43,685 bases of DNA from a virus. The notes beneath the pieces were generated by a model. That model was not told the DNA's origin, did no database searches, and was given only the letters and a program-made list of their open reading frames with translations. Every line of letters starts with the position of its first letter. The first letter of the stretch is position 1. A program made the translations under genes and the position numbers. Positions 19,554-29,170 of this stretch are shown one piece after another. The stretch lies in the IMG/VR virus record IMGVR_UViG_3300020202_000117, positions 1 through 43,685 of that record; one strand, 5' to 3'.

Positions 19554-21411
19554 CGCCTAAAATAGCGTCAATTTCTGATTCAATACTATCGTCTGTAAAG
19601 TCTGAAGAAATACCACCCACTCTGCCACCTGTCGGAAAATTAATCTTATTGCCTTGATGGTCTGTGTAAAATGACACACCGGTGCGGGGATTAAATACTT
19701 GAAAACCTACCTGGTTACCATTGGCATCATATAAAGATGACCTCTGAAAACTTACTTTATCTTGGGCTGAACCATGGATTACTTCTCTGGTTTGTTTAGT
19801 TTGTTTGTTATACATCACACTCACCCTTTGGCCTGAAGCATTGGTGAAAGTATCAAGCTCTACTTCATCTCCACCACCACCTGCTAAAGCATCTAAATCA
19901 GTAACATTTGATTTAAAGTCACGAGCGCCACCATCTTTAAAGAATTCCTCTGGGGTTTTATAAAGCTTTCGGTCAGCCGTACGGTACATGGTATTGCCTA
20001 GTTTATAGAAAGGCTGGGTAACATTGTTATCTATAGCGAATTTAATGGCAGCATCCACCTTCTCTTCTGCCGTATCCATCGCTCTTAACATTAGGGTCTC
20101 GTCTAATTGCCACTGCTGGGAAGCGATAAATCGGGCATCTTCCCTACCCTCTGCGTACAAAGCTTCATCCAGTTTCTTTCGAGCTACAAATGATTCCTTT
20201 TTCTTTTCATATTCTTGTTCCTTGGAAGCCATCTTTTTTATTTTGGCGGCATTTGAAAGAAAAGGGTTATCATTTATCTCTCGCAACTCTTCGGCTTTCT
20301 TGTTGTCTATCTTTTCTATTTCCTTATTAGTCTCAAGGATTCGATTTTTAATATCCGTCAGACCCATGGAGGTAATTATCTCTTGGTATTTTTGGGAAAA
20401 AGAGTTTACCGGGCTTTGGGTCTGAGGGACCACTCCGCCAGCACCAGTAGAACCATTATTAGAAGCCGCAGTAGTTTGGGCCTGATTGGTTGAACCACTA
20501 CTTTGGCTATTTTGTGAGCCAGTTGAACCAGTAGAAGGTGGAGTGGCAAAGGAAGCAAGTTTCGGGTCTTGTTGTGAACCCCAGACTCTGGCCCAGTCAA
20601 CTAAGGTCGGGATACCGGCCACACGGGGGTCGTTAATGTCTCTCGCTGTTCCGTCTGGATTGTATAAAGCCTGTAAGTCTGGTCGGGCTGAGTAAGCTAA
20701 GCTCAGGTATTCCATATCCCCACCGCTAGTGTCTTGACCCATAGTTTGTACGCTATTAGTGGATTGTTGCTGGGCTTGCTGTTGCTCATAATTTCCGCCT
20801 TGTGGGTTTACAGTTACTGTGCCATCAGGTTTGACTTCAATGAATTTATTCGGGACATTGCCTTGCTGGTCCATCACGCCTTGTTGCTGTAGTCCTTGAG
20901 ATTGCTGGACTTGCTGTTCGACATAATTGGCATTAGGGTTGGCCTGGACTGGCTGGAAATTAGTATTGGCCGGCGGAGTGTTGGATGTTACTCGGCCTTG
21001 TCCTTCGGGGTAGGAATAAACATCAGGGGTGGCTTGTTTGGTTAAAGTCTTAAAAATAGAATAATCAGAAACTTTAGAATAGCCTTGATTATTTGTTCCC
21101 CTACCAAAAGCTTGAGTCAGGTCTGCCGAGTTATAGGATTTTAATCCTGAAAAATCCAAGCCTTGAGCTTGAGCAAGGTGCTGGATAACGGCATTAGTCC
21201 TTTGGTTGTTGTCTGAAAAGCCAGATAAATTAAACTTAGTGGCGTAATCTTCTGGGTCTAGGGCATAGACTTGGTTCCCCTGCCGATAAGCCAGGTTTCC
21301 TGAGTAACCCAAATCAGAGCGAAAGATTTCGCCTTCATCAGGGACTGGAAAGTTTACTTGTTGTTGTGGGACATTCCCGAAAGCGGGATTGTATAAGTTA
21401 TATTGGGCCAT
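19546..21411 (-). CDS. Virion protein, Gln/Ser-rich with coiled coil, 621 aa
   Basis: No known domain. It starts MAQYNLYNPAFGNVPQQQVN. Residues 130-340 are low complexity (Gln, Asn, Ser, Thr and Gly rich), and residues 345-430 form charged helices with coiled-coil character (LETNKEIEKIDNKKAEELRE). The last 120 residues hold repeated short beta patterns (MYNKQTKQTREVIHG, VGFQVFNPRTGVSFYT). Its position between the tail adaptor and the giant ejection protein suggests a second internal or tail protein, comparable in place to T7 gp14/gp15. The stop overlaps the next ATG. Confidence 0.7.
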   Translation of the reverse strand: MAQYNLYNPAFGNVPQQQVNFPVPDEGEIFRSDLGYSGNLAYRQGNQVYALDPEDYATKFNLSGFSDNNQRTNAVIQHLAQAQGLDFSGLKSYNSADLTQAFGRGTNNQGYSKVSDYSIFKTLTKQATPDVYSYPEGQGRVTSNTPPANTNFQPVQANPNANYVEQQVQQSQGLQQQGVMDQQGNVPNKFIEVKPDGTVTVNPQGGNYEQQQAQQQSTNSVQTMGQDTSGGDMEYLSLAYSARPDLQALYNPDGTARDINDPRVAGIPTLVDWARVWGSQQDPKLASFATPPSTGSTGSQNSQSSGSTNQAQTTAASNNGSTGAGGVVPQTQSPVNSFSQKYQEIITSMGLTDIKNRILETNKEIEKIDNKKAEELREINDNPFLSNAAKIKKMASKEQEYEKKKESFVARKKLDEALYAEGREDARFIASQQWQLDETLMLRAMDTAEEKVDAAIKFAIDNNVTQPFYKLGNTMYRTADRKLYKTPEEFFKDGGARDFKSNVTDLDALAGGGGDEVELDTFTNASGQRVSVMYNKQTKQTREVIHGSAQDKVSFQRSSLYDANGNQVGFQVFNPRTGVSFYTDHQGNKINFPTGGRVGGISSDFTDDSIESEIDAILGDG

Positions 21412-21413
21412 AT

Positions 21414-22130
21414 TTAAAATTGGTCTCTTTTAATTTGGTCTGAATAAGCGTTGCCATCTAAGACATCAAAGCGTTCCCACATCCCTGGGTCTCCGTCTGG
21501 TATCTGGTAGGCGTGCTGTTCGTCTAGGATTCTCTGCCAGGCTTCGTCTAGGATGCGGTTTGCTTCTTGGTTGTGCAATTGCATACCGGCTTTGTCTTTT
21601 TCACGCTTCTTGGCATAAGACATCATCTTTTCAACTATCGCTTCGTTAAGTTCTTCAACGGCGGCAAAGACTGTATTTGTAGTCGGGTCGGTGGCATCAA
21701 AGGTCCCTGGCGTATATTGTCCCCAAACCGTGACTGTGCCAGTGAGGTCTATCTGGGGGTTAATGAAATACTGGAGTCCGTAATCAGAAAATATTCTCTC
21801 ATCATCACCTGGGTTTTCCTCAATGAAGTCTAGGAATTTGTTAAATTCCTTTTTCTCCACATTCTTGCCATCTATACGAAGCTTCCTGATTGAATCAGGC
21901 TTCCAGCCTTCCGGATAAGCGCCGACTAAGAGTCCGTCTTCGTTTGTGGAAAGTGAAGCGTAGGTTGTACTGACCCGACCTTCAGTAAACGGCCACTTCT
22001 TGTAGCCGGCTGCCCACTTATGGGCTTGGTCTGCCCATTCTGTTAGATTGGAGTCAGTGTAAAAACCAGCAGTCGTTGAGGACTGGTTCCTGACTAAAAA
22101 TTCACTTATTAAATCGCCTAAATTTACCAT
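21414..22130 (-). CDS. Tail adaptor / head-completion protein, 238 aa
   Basis: Starts MVNLGDLISEFLVRNQSS, then NLTEWADQAHKWAAGYKKWP, a pattern shared by podovirus adaptor (T7 gp11-type, P22 gp4-type) and related proteins that begin with a helix bundle and continue into a beta barrel. The central part (VTVWGQYTPGTFDATDP) is beta-rich, and a C-terminal helix (AVEELNEAIVEKMMSYAKKR) follows. The identification is by position (directly before the spike, nozzle-like and ejection genes), size and general pattern. Such proteins join the portal to the tail. It overlaps the spike gene by 7 nt. Confidence 0.65.
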   Translation of the reverse strand: MVNLGDLISEFLVRNQSSTTAGFYTDSNLTEWADQAHKWAAGYKKWPFTEGRVSTTYASLSTNEDGLLVGAYPEGWKPDSIRKLRIDGKNVEKKEFNKFLDFIEENPGDDERIFSDYGLQYFINPQIDLTGTVTVWGQYTPGTFDATDPTTNTVFAAVEELNEAIVEKMMSYAKKREKDKAGMQLHNQEANRILDEAWQRILDEQHAYQIPDGDPGMWERFDVLDGNAYSDQIKRDQF

Positions 22131-24358
22131 ATATTTGTAATGTTTAATTCTGTTGATGAAACGGCTATCCCGACTTTACGGGTTACAGACCCGGCGGTTG
22201 TAGAGATAGCACCTGAAGTATTTGAAAGATAATATTGTCTACCCACGGAAAGCCCTGAAAGGCCAGTGGCAATTCCAGAGATAATCACCGGTGCTTGGTT
22301 TCCAGAAGTCGTGGTCGTTTGGACAAAACCCATAAACCCATTGGCTGTACTCGAAGCTGAAGCTGAAGTCTTGCGGGCTTCAATCGTACCGGTAGGTCCG
22401 TCTGTAAAGGGTAAAGTCGTTGAAAAAGAAGGTGAACCGTTATCGGTTAAGGTATAACCATTTGGTCCGGAATCTGTATAGGCGTTGTTTAGTTTCCAGT
22501 AAGCAATCAAGCCTGTTTCTGAGCCGGCCAGTTCAGTGTTCATATTGGCATCAATTTCTGCTTCAGTTCTGGCGACAGACCAAATACGCACATCATCAAT
22601 CAAGCCGTCAAAAAACCGAGTGGTCGCCAAGGCAGAGCGGCCGATATTCAACGCTGCCGTAGAAGTAGAGTGCCCGCCGTATGCCGTAGATAGTTCTTCG
22701 GTGCCGTTAAGAAAAACTTTAATAGTCGTGCCGTTGTAAGTGATGGCCACATGGTAATAAGTGCCTGTGGTTAAAACGGTTGTGCCTTGGTATCGAGTGG
22801 TGTCATTGGCTACCCAGTCAATACGGTCATTATCGCCACCGATACGCAAATTCCAGCCTGCCCCTGCACTTTCCTTAGCCATAATTGAAGGAGAATAACC
22901 CAAAACGGATGCTAGGGTCTCAAGCCTTATCCAACACTCGACAGTCCAATTATTGAGCAACCTTAAATCTGAAGAGTCAGTTCGTGACAGATATTGCGAG
23001 GAACCAGATTCCAAATCAATGGCATGGGTATTGGCGATACGAGAAATGTAAACCGCATCACCGGCTGTTAAGTTCTCACCAGCCTGAAAATTCATGACTG
23101 TGCGGGGTTTATTAATAGTCTCTGGCTGGTTGGCAGAAATTGTCGTATTGGTACCAGAATCAGAAATTGCCCCTGAGGTGTTGGAAGAAAAGATACTGCC
23201 CACTACAGCGTTATTGTCGCAAGTAGAAGCGGCAATATTTACCCCATATCCGCCGTTTGAAGAAATGGTGGAATTAGTCACCTTAGAATTGTCAGAAGTA
23301 GCCGTAAACTTGATGCCGTCAGAAGTGCAGGAATCTACCTTACAAAGGTCAATGAAAATATTGTCATTGCCAGAGACAAGCTCTATCCCCTGCCCTCCAG
23401 CCGAAATAATGGCACAAGTATCCAAAGCCATGTCCGCACAAGAAGTAAGGTTAAACCCGTCTGAGGCTGGATTTAGGATATAAACATTCCTGAAAACTGA
23501 ATTGGTAACTGTGTTAAGCACCGCTCCTGAACCGCCTAAGGAATCAATTAACCCGACAGTTAAGACTTCTGAGTAATGGACATTGTTCATCTCCAAGGAG
23601 TTGCCGATTTGGGCGGCAAACTGGCAGTTCCTAAGGGTAAGGTTGGCCGAGTCGTCTAAATCCAAACCTGCGCTAGAGCCGCTAGTGAGAGCGCAATTTT
23701 CAATATAAAAGTTCTTAAAGTACTGCCCGACAATCAAGTCTGAAGTAGATGATTGGATGGTTAAGTCCCGAATAGCGACATCATTGACTACAGATGCAAT
23801 TAAAGTAGCACCGCCGGAAATATCTGTGTCCCCGTAAGGGATAGCTAAAGTTAAGGAAGTGTCATTAGTAATGACCGCAATTGGATACCAAGCGCCGTTT
23901 AGCATTATCTGGTCTCCCACAGAGGCGGAAGTAAAGGAAGTGGATGAACCAGTGACAGATTGGGAATTGTTATTGACACTGATTGTGCCGGCTGAAGTTT
24001 TTAAAGTGCCTAGGACTTGGATGTTGGCCGAGGTGGAATTAAAATCCAAGATAGTGGAATTTAAGCCCGCTCCGGACAGCATGACTTTGGATGGGATTAT
24101 TAAGTTGTCTGAGAGCTTATAAGTGGCCGCTCCAAGCAAGATGTGTCCCCCGCCCTGAGAAGCCACCGCGTCTATCGCTTTTTGAATATCATCACCAGGG
24201 ACGACTTTGACTTCGTTTAAGCGAGGGTTAGCATAGTCTATGAAAGAAGCCCGGGAGGATTGGGCAAAGATTCTCGGAGACCTGAGGATTTGGTTTTCCT
24301 GGATTACAGGGATTGGTTCGTCTTTGATGACTTCGTTTTCTAAATTAGCCGTGGGCAT
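22124..24358 (-). CDS. Tail spike: right-handed beta-helix plus LamG-like domain, 744 aa
   Basis: Residues about 45-410 are pectate-lyase-like: the opening VVPGDDIQKAIDAVASQGGG with HILLGAATYKLSDNLIIPSK is the standard phage spike entry, followed by repeated Asn/Ser-rich coils (NLTLRNCQFAAQIG, FIENCALTSGSS type). Residues about 440-640 form a LamG/concanavalin domain (WTVECWIRLETLASV ... YYHVAITYNGTTIKVFLNG ... FFDGLIDDVRIWSVAR). The last 90 residues are a beta-rich tail resembling small phage fibre repeats (ISGIATGLSGLSVGRQYYL). Known: beta-helix spikes often cleave surface polysaccharide. Inferred: the phage recognises and degrades a host glycan. No catalytic residues can be named from sequence alone. 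Confidence 0.82.
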   Translation of the reverse strand: MPTANLENEVIKDEPIPVIQENQILRSPRIFAQSSRASFIDYANPRLNEVKVVPGDDIQKAIDAVASQGGGHILLGAATYKLSDNLIIPSKVMLSGAGLNSTILDFNSTSANIQVLGTLKTSAGTISVNNNSQSVTGSSTSFTSASVGDQIMLNGAWYPIAVITNDTSLTLAIPYGDTDISGGATLIASVVNDVAIRDLTIQSSTSDLIVGQYFKNFYIENCALTSGSSAGLDLDDSANLTLRNCQFAAQIGNSLEMNNVHYSEVLTVGLIDSLGGSGAVLNTVTNSVFRNVYILNPASDGFNLTSCADMALDTCAIISAGGQGIELVSGNDNIFIDLCKVDSCTSDGIKFTATSDNSKVTNSTISSNGGYGVNIAASTCDNNAVVGSIFSSNTSGAISDSGTNTTISANQPETINKPRTVMNFQAGENLTAGDAVYISRIANTHAIDLESGSSQYLSRTDSSDLRLLNNWTVECWIRLETLASVLGYSPSIMAKESAGAGWNLRIGGDNDRIDWVANDTTRYQGTTVLTTGTYYHVAITYNGTTIKVFLNGTEELSTAYGGHSTSTAALNIGRSALATTRFFDGLIDDVRIWSVARTEAEIDANMNTELAGSETGLIAYWKLNNAYTDSGPNGYTLTDNGSPSFSTTLPFTDGPTGTIEARKTSASASSTANGFMGFVQTTTTSGNQAPVIISGIATGLSGLSVGRQYYLSNTSGAISTTAGSVTRKVGIAVSSTELNITNIW

Positions 24359-25784
24359 TGGTTTCGGGTGCTAAATAAGTAACAATCGCTTGGATTTCCG
24401 GAGTGGAAGAACCTGAGGGGTTAAGCTCGGCTCCGACTTCATAAATCAAAGCGTCTGTGCCGATGGTAAAATGTGAATCAACTGAGTCTGCGGTTGAATG
24501 GGTAGTTGCACCAGAACCCGTGACAGCATAGCGCCAATTAGACTCCTTGTTGGTTTTGTATTTGATTGAATAAGAACAGCCTGAAGACAGAGGTGAAGTG
24601 ATGACATGGACGCTTCTAACAGTCTTTTTCTCATGGGGCTTGCCTCCGTCAAACTCCAGTCCTTCGTATTTAGCCGTTGCCCGAGTAGTAGATGAAACCA
24701 TATCAATCCCATAATCAGAAATTGACTCGTCAGTTGTTCCCCAAGAAGCAAGCGCCAAGCCGTTTACCACCGCCACTGCGCCGATAGTTGAAATAGCCGA
24801 ACCAGCCACGCTCTTGGCAAGCTTGTACTGCAAGTTAAAAGCATAAGGACGATTCCTCATCCTGCGGCCATAGGTGTAGAGTCCGGGATTAGTCCCGCCA
24901 TAGAATCCAAATAGGGCTAAATCGTTATCTATCGAGACTCCACCGGGAGAAACTTGTCCCCCGCCTGGAGCTTTATGAAGTGGTGTGATGTTTTGGAAAT
25001 CAGAGGAAAATATCTCACCCTCTGCCCCGCCTTGCAATAAATTAAGTTCAGTCTGGACTAGGGCATTTACACCTTTAACCGGGATTTTCTTTTTCTGCAC
25101 CCAGGAAAGCGCTGAGGTAAGCCAGGACCAGATATGTCCTTCCTCTGCCCTATCAGTCTTAGTTGAACCCAAAATGACATAATCATCTCTTTCCTCTAAG
25201 GCTTTGATGTTATTTCCGGGGATAATATCTAGGGCGGCTGGGTCAAAATCGCCGGAGTAATCTACTTCTGCTAAAAAGTTATTATTGGCAATTAATAAGG
25301 AGCCGGCGGCCGGTTTCATAGTGTGCCAATCAGCGTTATCTAAAGTGGTTTTCCAATCCGCCGTTACCCCAGACCAAGGAAGGTCTTTAGAACCATTCAT
25401 CAACACTCGAGCCACAGAAGTAGCAGTCGCCCATTTTATATAATTATTACCGTCTTCGTATTCCCATTCCCCTGCTCCTTTAATTGCTCCGTTCTCATCG
25501 TTATAAGCAAAAGAAACTACTGGGTCTGAAGCTTGTCCGGCAATAGCGTAAATTGAACCATTGGCCCCGAAAGCGTAAGTTGTGCCGTCTTTGGCGGTGA
25601 CAAAGAAGTTGATGATTTGATTGACTAGGGTTTCATCAATCGTTGCCACAGATGAGGCGCACTTGAGAACATCATCGGTATCATGGATGTCCAAGTTTTC
25701 TCCGAATTTAAAAGAACCAGCCACCCCTTTGTCGCTTTCAGAAGATAATCCTCCACGAAATGTTTTAATTAGATACGGAATCAT
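24345..25784 (-). CDS. Tail beta-propeller-like protein, 479 aa (nozzle or stabilisation protein)
   Basis: Starts MIPYLIKTFRGGLSSESDKG. Beta-strand repeats run through the protein (KDGTTYAFGANGSIYAIAG, LLIANNNFLAEVDYSGDF, DDYVILGSTKTDRAEEGHIW), as in podovirus nozzle or head-tail stabilisation proteins (T7 gp12-like, P22 gp10-like). The end contains a beta-sandwich (SGCSYSIKYKTNKESNWRYA). The assignment rests on position between the capsid and spike and on the propeller-like repeats. It overlaps the spike gene by 14 nt and the 260-aa gene by one base at TAATG. Confidence 0.6.
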   Translation of the reverse strand: MIPYLIKTFRGGLSSESDKGVAGSFKFGENLDIHDTDDVLKCASSVATIDETLVNQIINFFVTAKDGTTYAFGANGSIYAIAGQASDPVVSFAYNDENGAIKGAGEWEYEDGNNYIKWATATSVARVLMNGSKDLPWSGVTADWKTTLDNADWHTMKPAAGSLLIANNNFLAEVDYSGDFDPAALDIIPGNNIKALEERDDYVILGSTKTDRAEEGHIWSWLTSALSWVQKKKIPVKGVNALVQTELNLLQGGAEGEIFSSDFQNITPLHKAPGGGQVSPGGVSIDNDLALFGFYGGTNPGLYTYGRRMRNRPYAFNLQYKLAKSVAGSAISTIGAVAVVNGLALASWGTTDESISDYGIDMVSSTTRATAKYEGLEFDGGKPHEKKTVRSVHVITSPLSSGCSYSIKYKTNKESNWRYAVTGSGATTHSTADSVDSHFTIGTDALIYEVGAELNPSGSSTPEIQAIVTYLAPETNAHG

Positions 25785-26566
25785 TAGTAATCAATGTATT
25801 TGTAGTCCACTTTGAAATATTTGGCCCTAAAATGATATTTGTCACCCCGGGTAAGCTTTACCTTTTCCCAGTCAACTTCCCTGACAAATTCAGTAAACTG
25901 CCTGCGAATACTCTCATCTGAAAGAGCCAGTAAGAGAATGGTGCGCAACAGCTTGATTCTTTCCTTCATGTCAGAGATGACTTCAGCGTGTTCGAGCATC
26001 ATTAAAGCTTTTTCAAATAGTTTCACAGGGTCAAAGAGCCTCATGTACCACTTGTTTGGATTAAAGTATTCAACCAGCCACTGCACCCGGTTTCGATAAC
26101 TGTCGTCTTCCTGAAGGATAAAGCACAGATAGTCTCTTAACACCGCAGTCTGGGGCGAAACTTTAGTCCAAGCCCTGTGTATCTCCCGCACTGAGGGAGT
26201 CATGGCCGAGGGAGCGAGCATGTCGTATTTGGAAAGACGAGCCAAGGATGCGATTTCACCAAATAAACGGGACTTGATATGGGAGATTATCTCTTCATTG
26301 GAAACTCCTTTTTCAAGCATCTGCCAACTCTCATTAAATATTTGGTTTTTTATCTCATGCTTGAGCTTGGAGAGCGGTCCGAACAAAAGATAACCCCGAG
26401 GGTAAACAGCCAAGGGGTATTTTTCGCCTTCTAGTTTCATAATGGTTGAGCCGTCTTTAGCCTTGGTGATTTTGGCGGCCACTTGTTCTTGGGTTTTCCA
26501 ATACTTAACCATCTCGAAATCAAGAGGCGTTTTTTTAATGAGCTTGTAGAATAGTTTTTTGAGCAT
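25784..26566 (-). CDS. Helical virion-associated protein, 260 aa
   Basis: No family recognised. It starts MLKKLFYKLIKKTPLDFEMV and is strongly helical and charged, with long amphipathic stretches (IRRQFTEFVREVDWEKVKL) and a C terminus rich in Tyr and Lys (FRAKYFKVDYKYIDY). The position directly after the capsid gene suggests a head or connector-associated protein. It has no membrane or cysteine motif. The gap to the capsid gene holds a nested hairpin (26581-26639). Confidence 0.6.
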   Translation of the reverse strand: MLKKLFYKLIKKTPLDFEMVKYWKTQEQVAAKITKAKDGSTIMKLEGEKYPLAVYPRGYLLFGPLSKLKHEIKNQIFNESWQMLEKGVSNEEIISHIKSRLFGEIASLARLSKYDMLAPSAMTPSVREIHRAWTKVSPQTAVLRDYLCFILQEDDSYRNRVQWLVEYFNPNKWYMRLFDPVKLFEKALMMLEHAEVISDMKERIKLLRTILLLALSDESIRRQFTEFVREVDWEKVKLTRGDKYHFRAKYFKVDYKYIDY

Positions 26567-26580
26567 ACCTTGCGTTCCTT

Positions 26581-26639
26581 AGTTCACCTGCTTGCGTTGT
26601 GAGACAGTTTGCGCAAGCTTACTGCCCCACAGACGAACT
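26581..26639 (-). promoter_or_regulatory. Nested hairpin between capsid gene and 260-aa gene
   Basis: AGTTC (26581-26585) pairs with GAACT (26635-26639), and inside GCTTGCG (26590-26596) pairs with CGCAAGC (26612-26618). All are perfect by eye. No T-run follows, so it is more likely a message-stabilising or processing element that lowers downstream expression than a full terminator. Confidence 0.55.
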
Positions 26640-26645
26640 ATAAAG

Positions 26646-27965
26646 TTAGAAAGAACCGAAGAGCACAGCTCCGAATTTGCGTCTGGCACGTGGGACTTTC
26701 GCTCCGAAGAGCATCAAGCCTTGGTACTTTTTGGCAAACTGGTTTTCGGCATCAACGACTCTGGATTCTGACCACTTGTCCGCAAAGGTAATCATGCCTT
26801 TGTGGTTGGCGGCCAAAAGATAACCAGTCGAACCGGCAGTCAAAGATGCGTCTGCACCTTGACCGGTGGCGGTTGAATGACCAGCACGAGAGGAAACTCT
26901 TGCACCTGCGGCAGAGTGGACATCGAAGGCACCTACTCTCATCACACGTCCGTTAATGACGGTGCCGGTGTAGATTTCTGCGATACCAGTCGGCTGCATT
27001 TCTGAAGACTGTCGGAGTTGGGTGACGATTTCCGGAATGACGGTCAAGTGACGGTCAGATGGCGGAACTTCTTCACGGTCCAAAGCTTCAGCAAGCAAGG
27101 TAACCTGGTCGTAAATACTGGTAGAAGACACGGAAGTGGCAATCGCGGCCTGAATTTCCCAGCCAAGTCCGGACATGGTTAGCAATGAAGCATTACCATC
27201 ACCATACTTGGGGAAAGACTTGCCATCGCCACCGAACAAACCTCTTAGGGTAAAACCTTCTTCGAAGTCTGAACCGGAGGTTGCTTCATCCCATTCAGTC
27301 AAAGTAGCGACAACCGAGGAAGTGATTCCTGAGATGCGGTACCAAGGTGAGACAAAAGCAGCGGTGGAGCGAAGTCTGAAGCCTTTGTAAAGGTCAGAAG
27401 TTTCGAAACCACCCCAAGCAACAGTTCCATCAATTGGGTTTTCAACAGCGCCAAAGTTTGTGGCGTTATCGAAGTTACCGTTGATTGTGACAGTACCACC
27501 AGTGGTTGAAGTGACGATGGAGGCCATGGTCTGACCTGAACCGACAACAACCAAGTTAGTACCAATCCAGTTGCCGGCTTTGGTGTCAGTTCCGAATTTA
27601 TCCAAAACATAAGCGTCTTGGGTTCGGGCTAACACTTCAGAGGCATCATTGATGAGGTGAGAAGGAATATCGCCACCATAGGTGAACAAGTCTTCCAAGC
27701 GGTCGAGTGAGAAGTTGTAATACTTCCTTTTTTCCACGACCAACTGGTCTTCTGCATCGACAATCGTCTCAGAGGACATGTCGGAGCCGACCTGATAGTC
27801 AGACAGCAAGATGCTGTTTAGGAAGGAAAGGATGTTTACTCTATCACCCGGCTTTTTAATCTCGCCTTCATAATCACGGTTTACAATTCCGTTGTAGACG
27901 GCCGATTGATATGTCTTTTCCAGTACTTTGGAGGCAAACTGCTCTCCAAAATTTGTTAATAACAT
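26646..27965 (-). CDS. Major capsid protein, 439 aa
   Basis: Located directly after the scaffold gene, where the capsid gene is expected. It starts MLLTNFGEQFASKVLEKTYQ, followed by a helix with IVNRDYEGEIKKPGDRVNIL; such openings are typical of P22-type coat and related HK97-fold proteins. The middle is beta-rich and acidic (TTGGTVTINGNFDN), and the end has NQFAKKYQGLMLFGAKVPRA and RRKFGAVLFGSF. The length fits podovirus coats (about 430 aa). It assembles the T=7-like head with the scaffold. The identification combines order, length and general pattern. Confidence 0.85.
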   Translation of the reverse strand: MLLTNFGEQFASKVLEKTYQSAVYNGIVNRDYEGEIKKPGDRVNILSFLNSILLSDYQVGSDMSSETIVDAEDQLVVEKRKYYNFSLDRLEDLFTYGGDIPSHLINDASEVLARTQDAYVLDKFGTDTKAGNWIGTNLVVVGSGQTMASIVTSTTGGTVTINGNFDNATNFGAVENPIDGTVAWGGFETSDLYKGFRLRSTAAFVSPWYRISGITSSVVATLTEWDEATSGSDFEEGFTLRGLFGGDGKSFPKYGDGNASLLTMSGLGWEIQAAIATSVSSTSIYDQVTLLAEALDREEVPPSDRHLTVIPEIVTQLRQSSEMQPTGIAEIYTGTVINGRVMRVGAFDVHSAAGARVSSRAGHSTATGQGADASLTAGSTGYLLAANHKGMITFADKWSESRVVDAENQFAKKYQGLMLFGAKVPRARRKFGAVLFGSF

Positions 27966-28005
27966 TTATTTTTTACTTTCTAATGTATTGCCCTTCTGCG
28001 ACTTT

Positions 28006-28617
28006 TTAGGCAATCTTGATTTCGCCATTCATCAGGCGACGCTGGTACTCTTTGAAGTTTGTGCTTCTTAGAGTGGCGGCTTCATCAGCCGTGAGCGTGC
28101 CGTTTGAAGGGGCGGCTTTCGGACCGCCAGTGGGCTTCTCCAGACCTTTGCGGACTGGTTCGGCCAAACCTTTTTCAACACGAAAGAGCTTAGCGACATT
28201 TTCCAGCTTATGTCTCGGATAGTCTTTGCGAAATTCTTCGAACTCGCTCGCCATATCCTTAACGTCCGGAAAGACGCTGTAGACCTTAGAGAGTTCTTTT
28301 TCATCCTCTAGTTGGGCGAGTTTCGCCTCCAGGGTTGAAATTTGTCCCTTTAAGACCTTGCCTTCGTCTGAGTAGATTTCTTCTTCAGAAGGAGCAGGAG
28401 ATGTTACTTTTAATAATTGTTCCTCAAGCTCTCGCCTCTTTCGCCTCTCCTCTTGCAGGGATTCGAGTAAAAGGGCTGAGTCGGTTTTATCACCGGGCTG
28501 AGTCGCAGTTGCTACAACCTCTCCTGAAGATGTAGGTGTCTGCTCTTGGGTTTGTACGGGTTCACTCCCGGCCTGTTGGTCAGACGGCGGATTAACGACC
28601 AAATTGGAATTATCCAT
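28006..28617 (-). CDS. Scaffold protein, 203 aa
   Basis: Starts at ATG 28617 (MDNSNLVVNPPSDQQAGSEP); the in-frame GTG at 28629 is possible but less likely. The first 80 residues are acidic and Gln/Pro/Ser-rich, and the middle is a coiled coil with heptads (LLESLQEERRKRRELEEQLL). The end is a short region with Lys and Arg (NFKEYQRRLMNGEIKIA). This pattern, with the gene directly before the capsid gene, is standard for phage scaffolds such as P22 gp8. It guides capsid assembly and leaves before or during packaging. Confidence 0.85.
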   Translation of the reverse strand: MDNSNLVVNPPSDQQAGSEPVQTQEQTPTSSGEVVATATQPGDKTDSALLLESLQEERRKRRELEEQLLKVTSPAPSEEEIYSDEGKVLKGQISTLEAKLAQLEDEKELSKVYSVFPDVKDMASEFEEFRKDYPRHKLENVAKLFRVEKGLAEPVRKGLEKPTGGPKAAPSNGTLTADEAATLRSTNFKEYQRRLMNGEIKIA

Positions 28618-28659
28618 ATAATTTGTCACAGTTTAACGACTTGTCAGGGTCAAGTTAAT

Positions 28660-28821
28660 TTATGCTCTGGCGACTAGGTTCTCTAGGTCAGAGATTGAAC
28701 GAATATTTAAGCGATGAAGTTCCGATAAAAGGAAGAGAAGTTCTTCCTTAGACGTTTCATCAACCGGGCGAAGCGGCGCTTTTTCAATAACTGCTTCGGC
28801 TGCGTCTTTTTTTTTAGCCAT
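28660..28821 (-). CDS. 53-aa small head-region protein
   Basis: Starts MAKKKDAAEAVIEKAPLRPV and contains LLFLLSELHRLNIRSISDLE. It is a short basic-then-helical protein with no recognised family. The coding sequence follows the stop of the 114-aa gene by one base (TAG T ATG) and precedes the scaffold. The regular spacing suggests it is real and co-translated. Confidence 0.65.
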   Translation of the reverse strand: MAKKKDAAEAVIEKAPLRPVDETSKEELLFLLSELHRLNIRSISDLENLVARA

Positions 28822-28822
28822 A

Positions 28823-29167
28823 CTATTTGGTTAATTGTATTAATTGTCTTTCTAATATTTCCTTCTGAGTCTTTGGCGCATCCAAAGCCTGCAGGAGGAT
28901 TTTATAAACGGTGTGGTAAGGGATTAGTTCTGCCTTTTTACTCTGCTCAATGTTCAAGTCTGACCACTTACCCTCGATTACTGAGACCTGACCCTGCATA
29001 AACTGCCTAAAATCATCAATCGTCAGTTCTTCTTTGCTCAATATCTCCCTGTAATTCTCAAAAATCTGGAATTCGTTGGGCGAGCCGTCAGGCATCGGCG
29101 TTTTGTCCAGTTCTTCCGGTCCTTTAAAGCCTTTTTGGTTGAGCCACTTGTAGAGTAATTTGTGCAT
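28823..29167 (-). CDS. Hypothetical helical protein, 114 aa
   Basis: Starts MHKLLYKWLNQKGFKGPEEL and is mostly amphipathic helix. Contains QIFENYREILSKEELTIDDF. The family is not recognised; the position upstream of the scaffold gene suggests a head-assembly or regulatory role. The ATG follows directly after a terminator-like hairpin and its TTTTTT run (29171-29204), with no ribosome site visible, the same layout as at the portal gene. Confidence 0.6.
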   Translation of the reverse strand: MHKLLYKWLNQKGFKGPEELDKTPMPDGSPNEFQIFENYREILSKEELTIDDFRQFMQGQVSVIEGKWSDLNIEQSKKAELIPYHTVYKILLQALDAPKTQKEILERQLIQLTK

Positions 29168-29170
29168 AAA

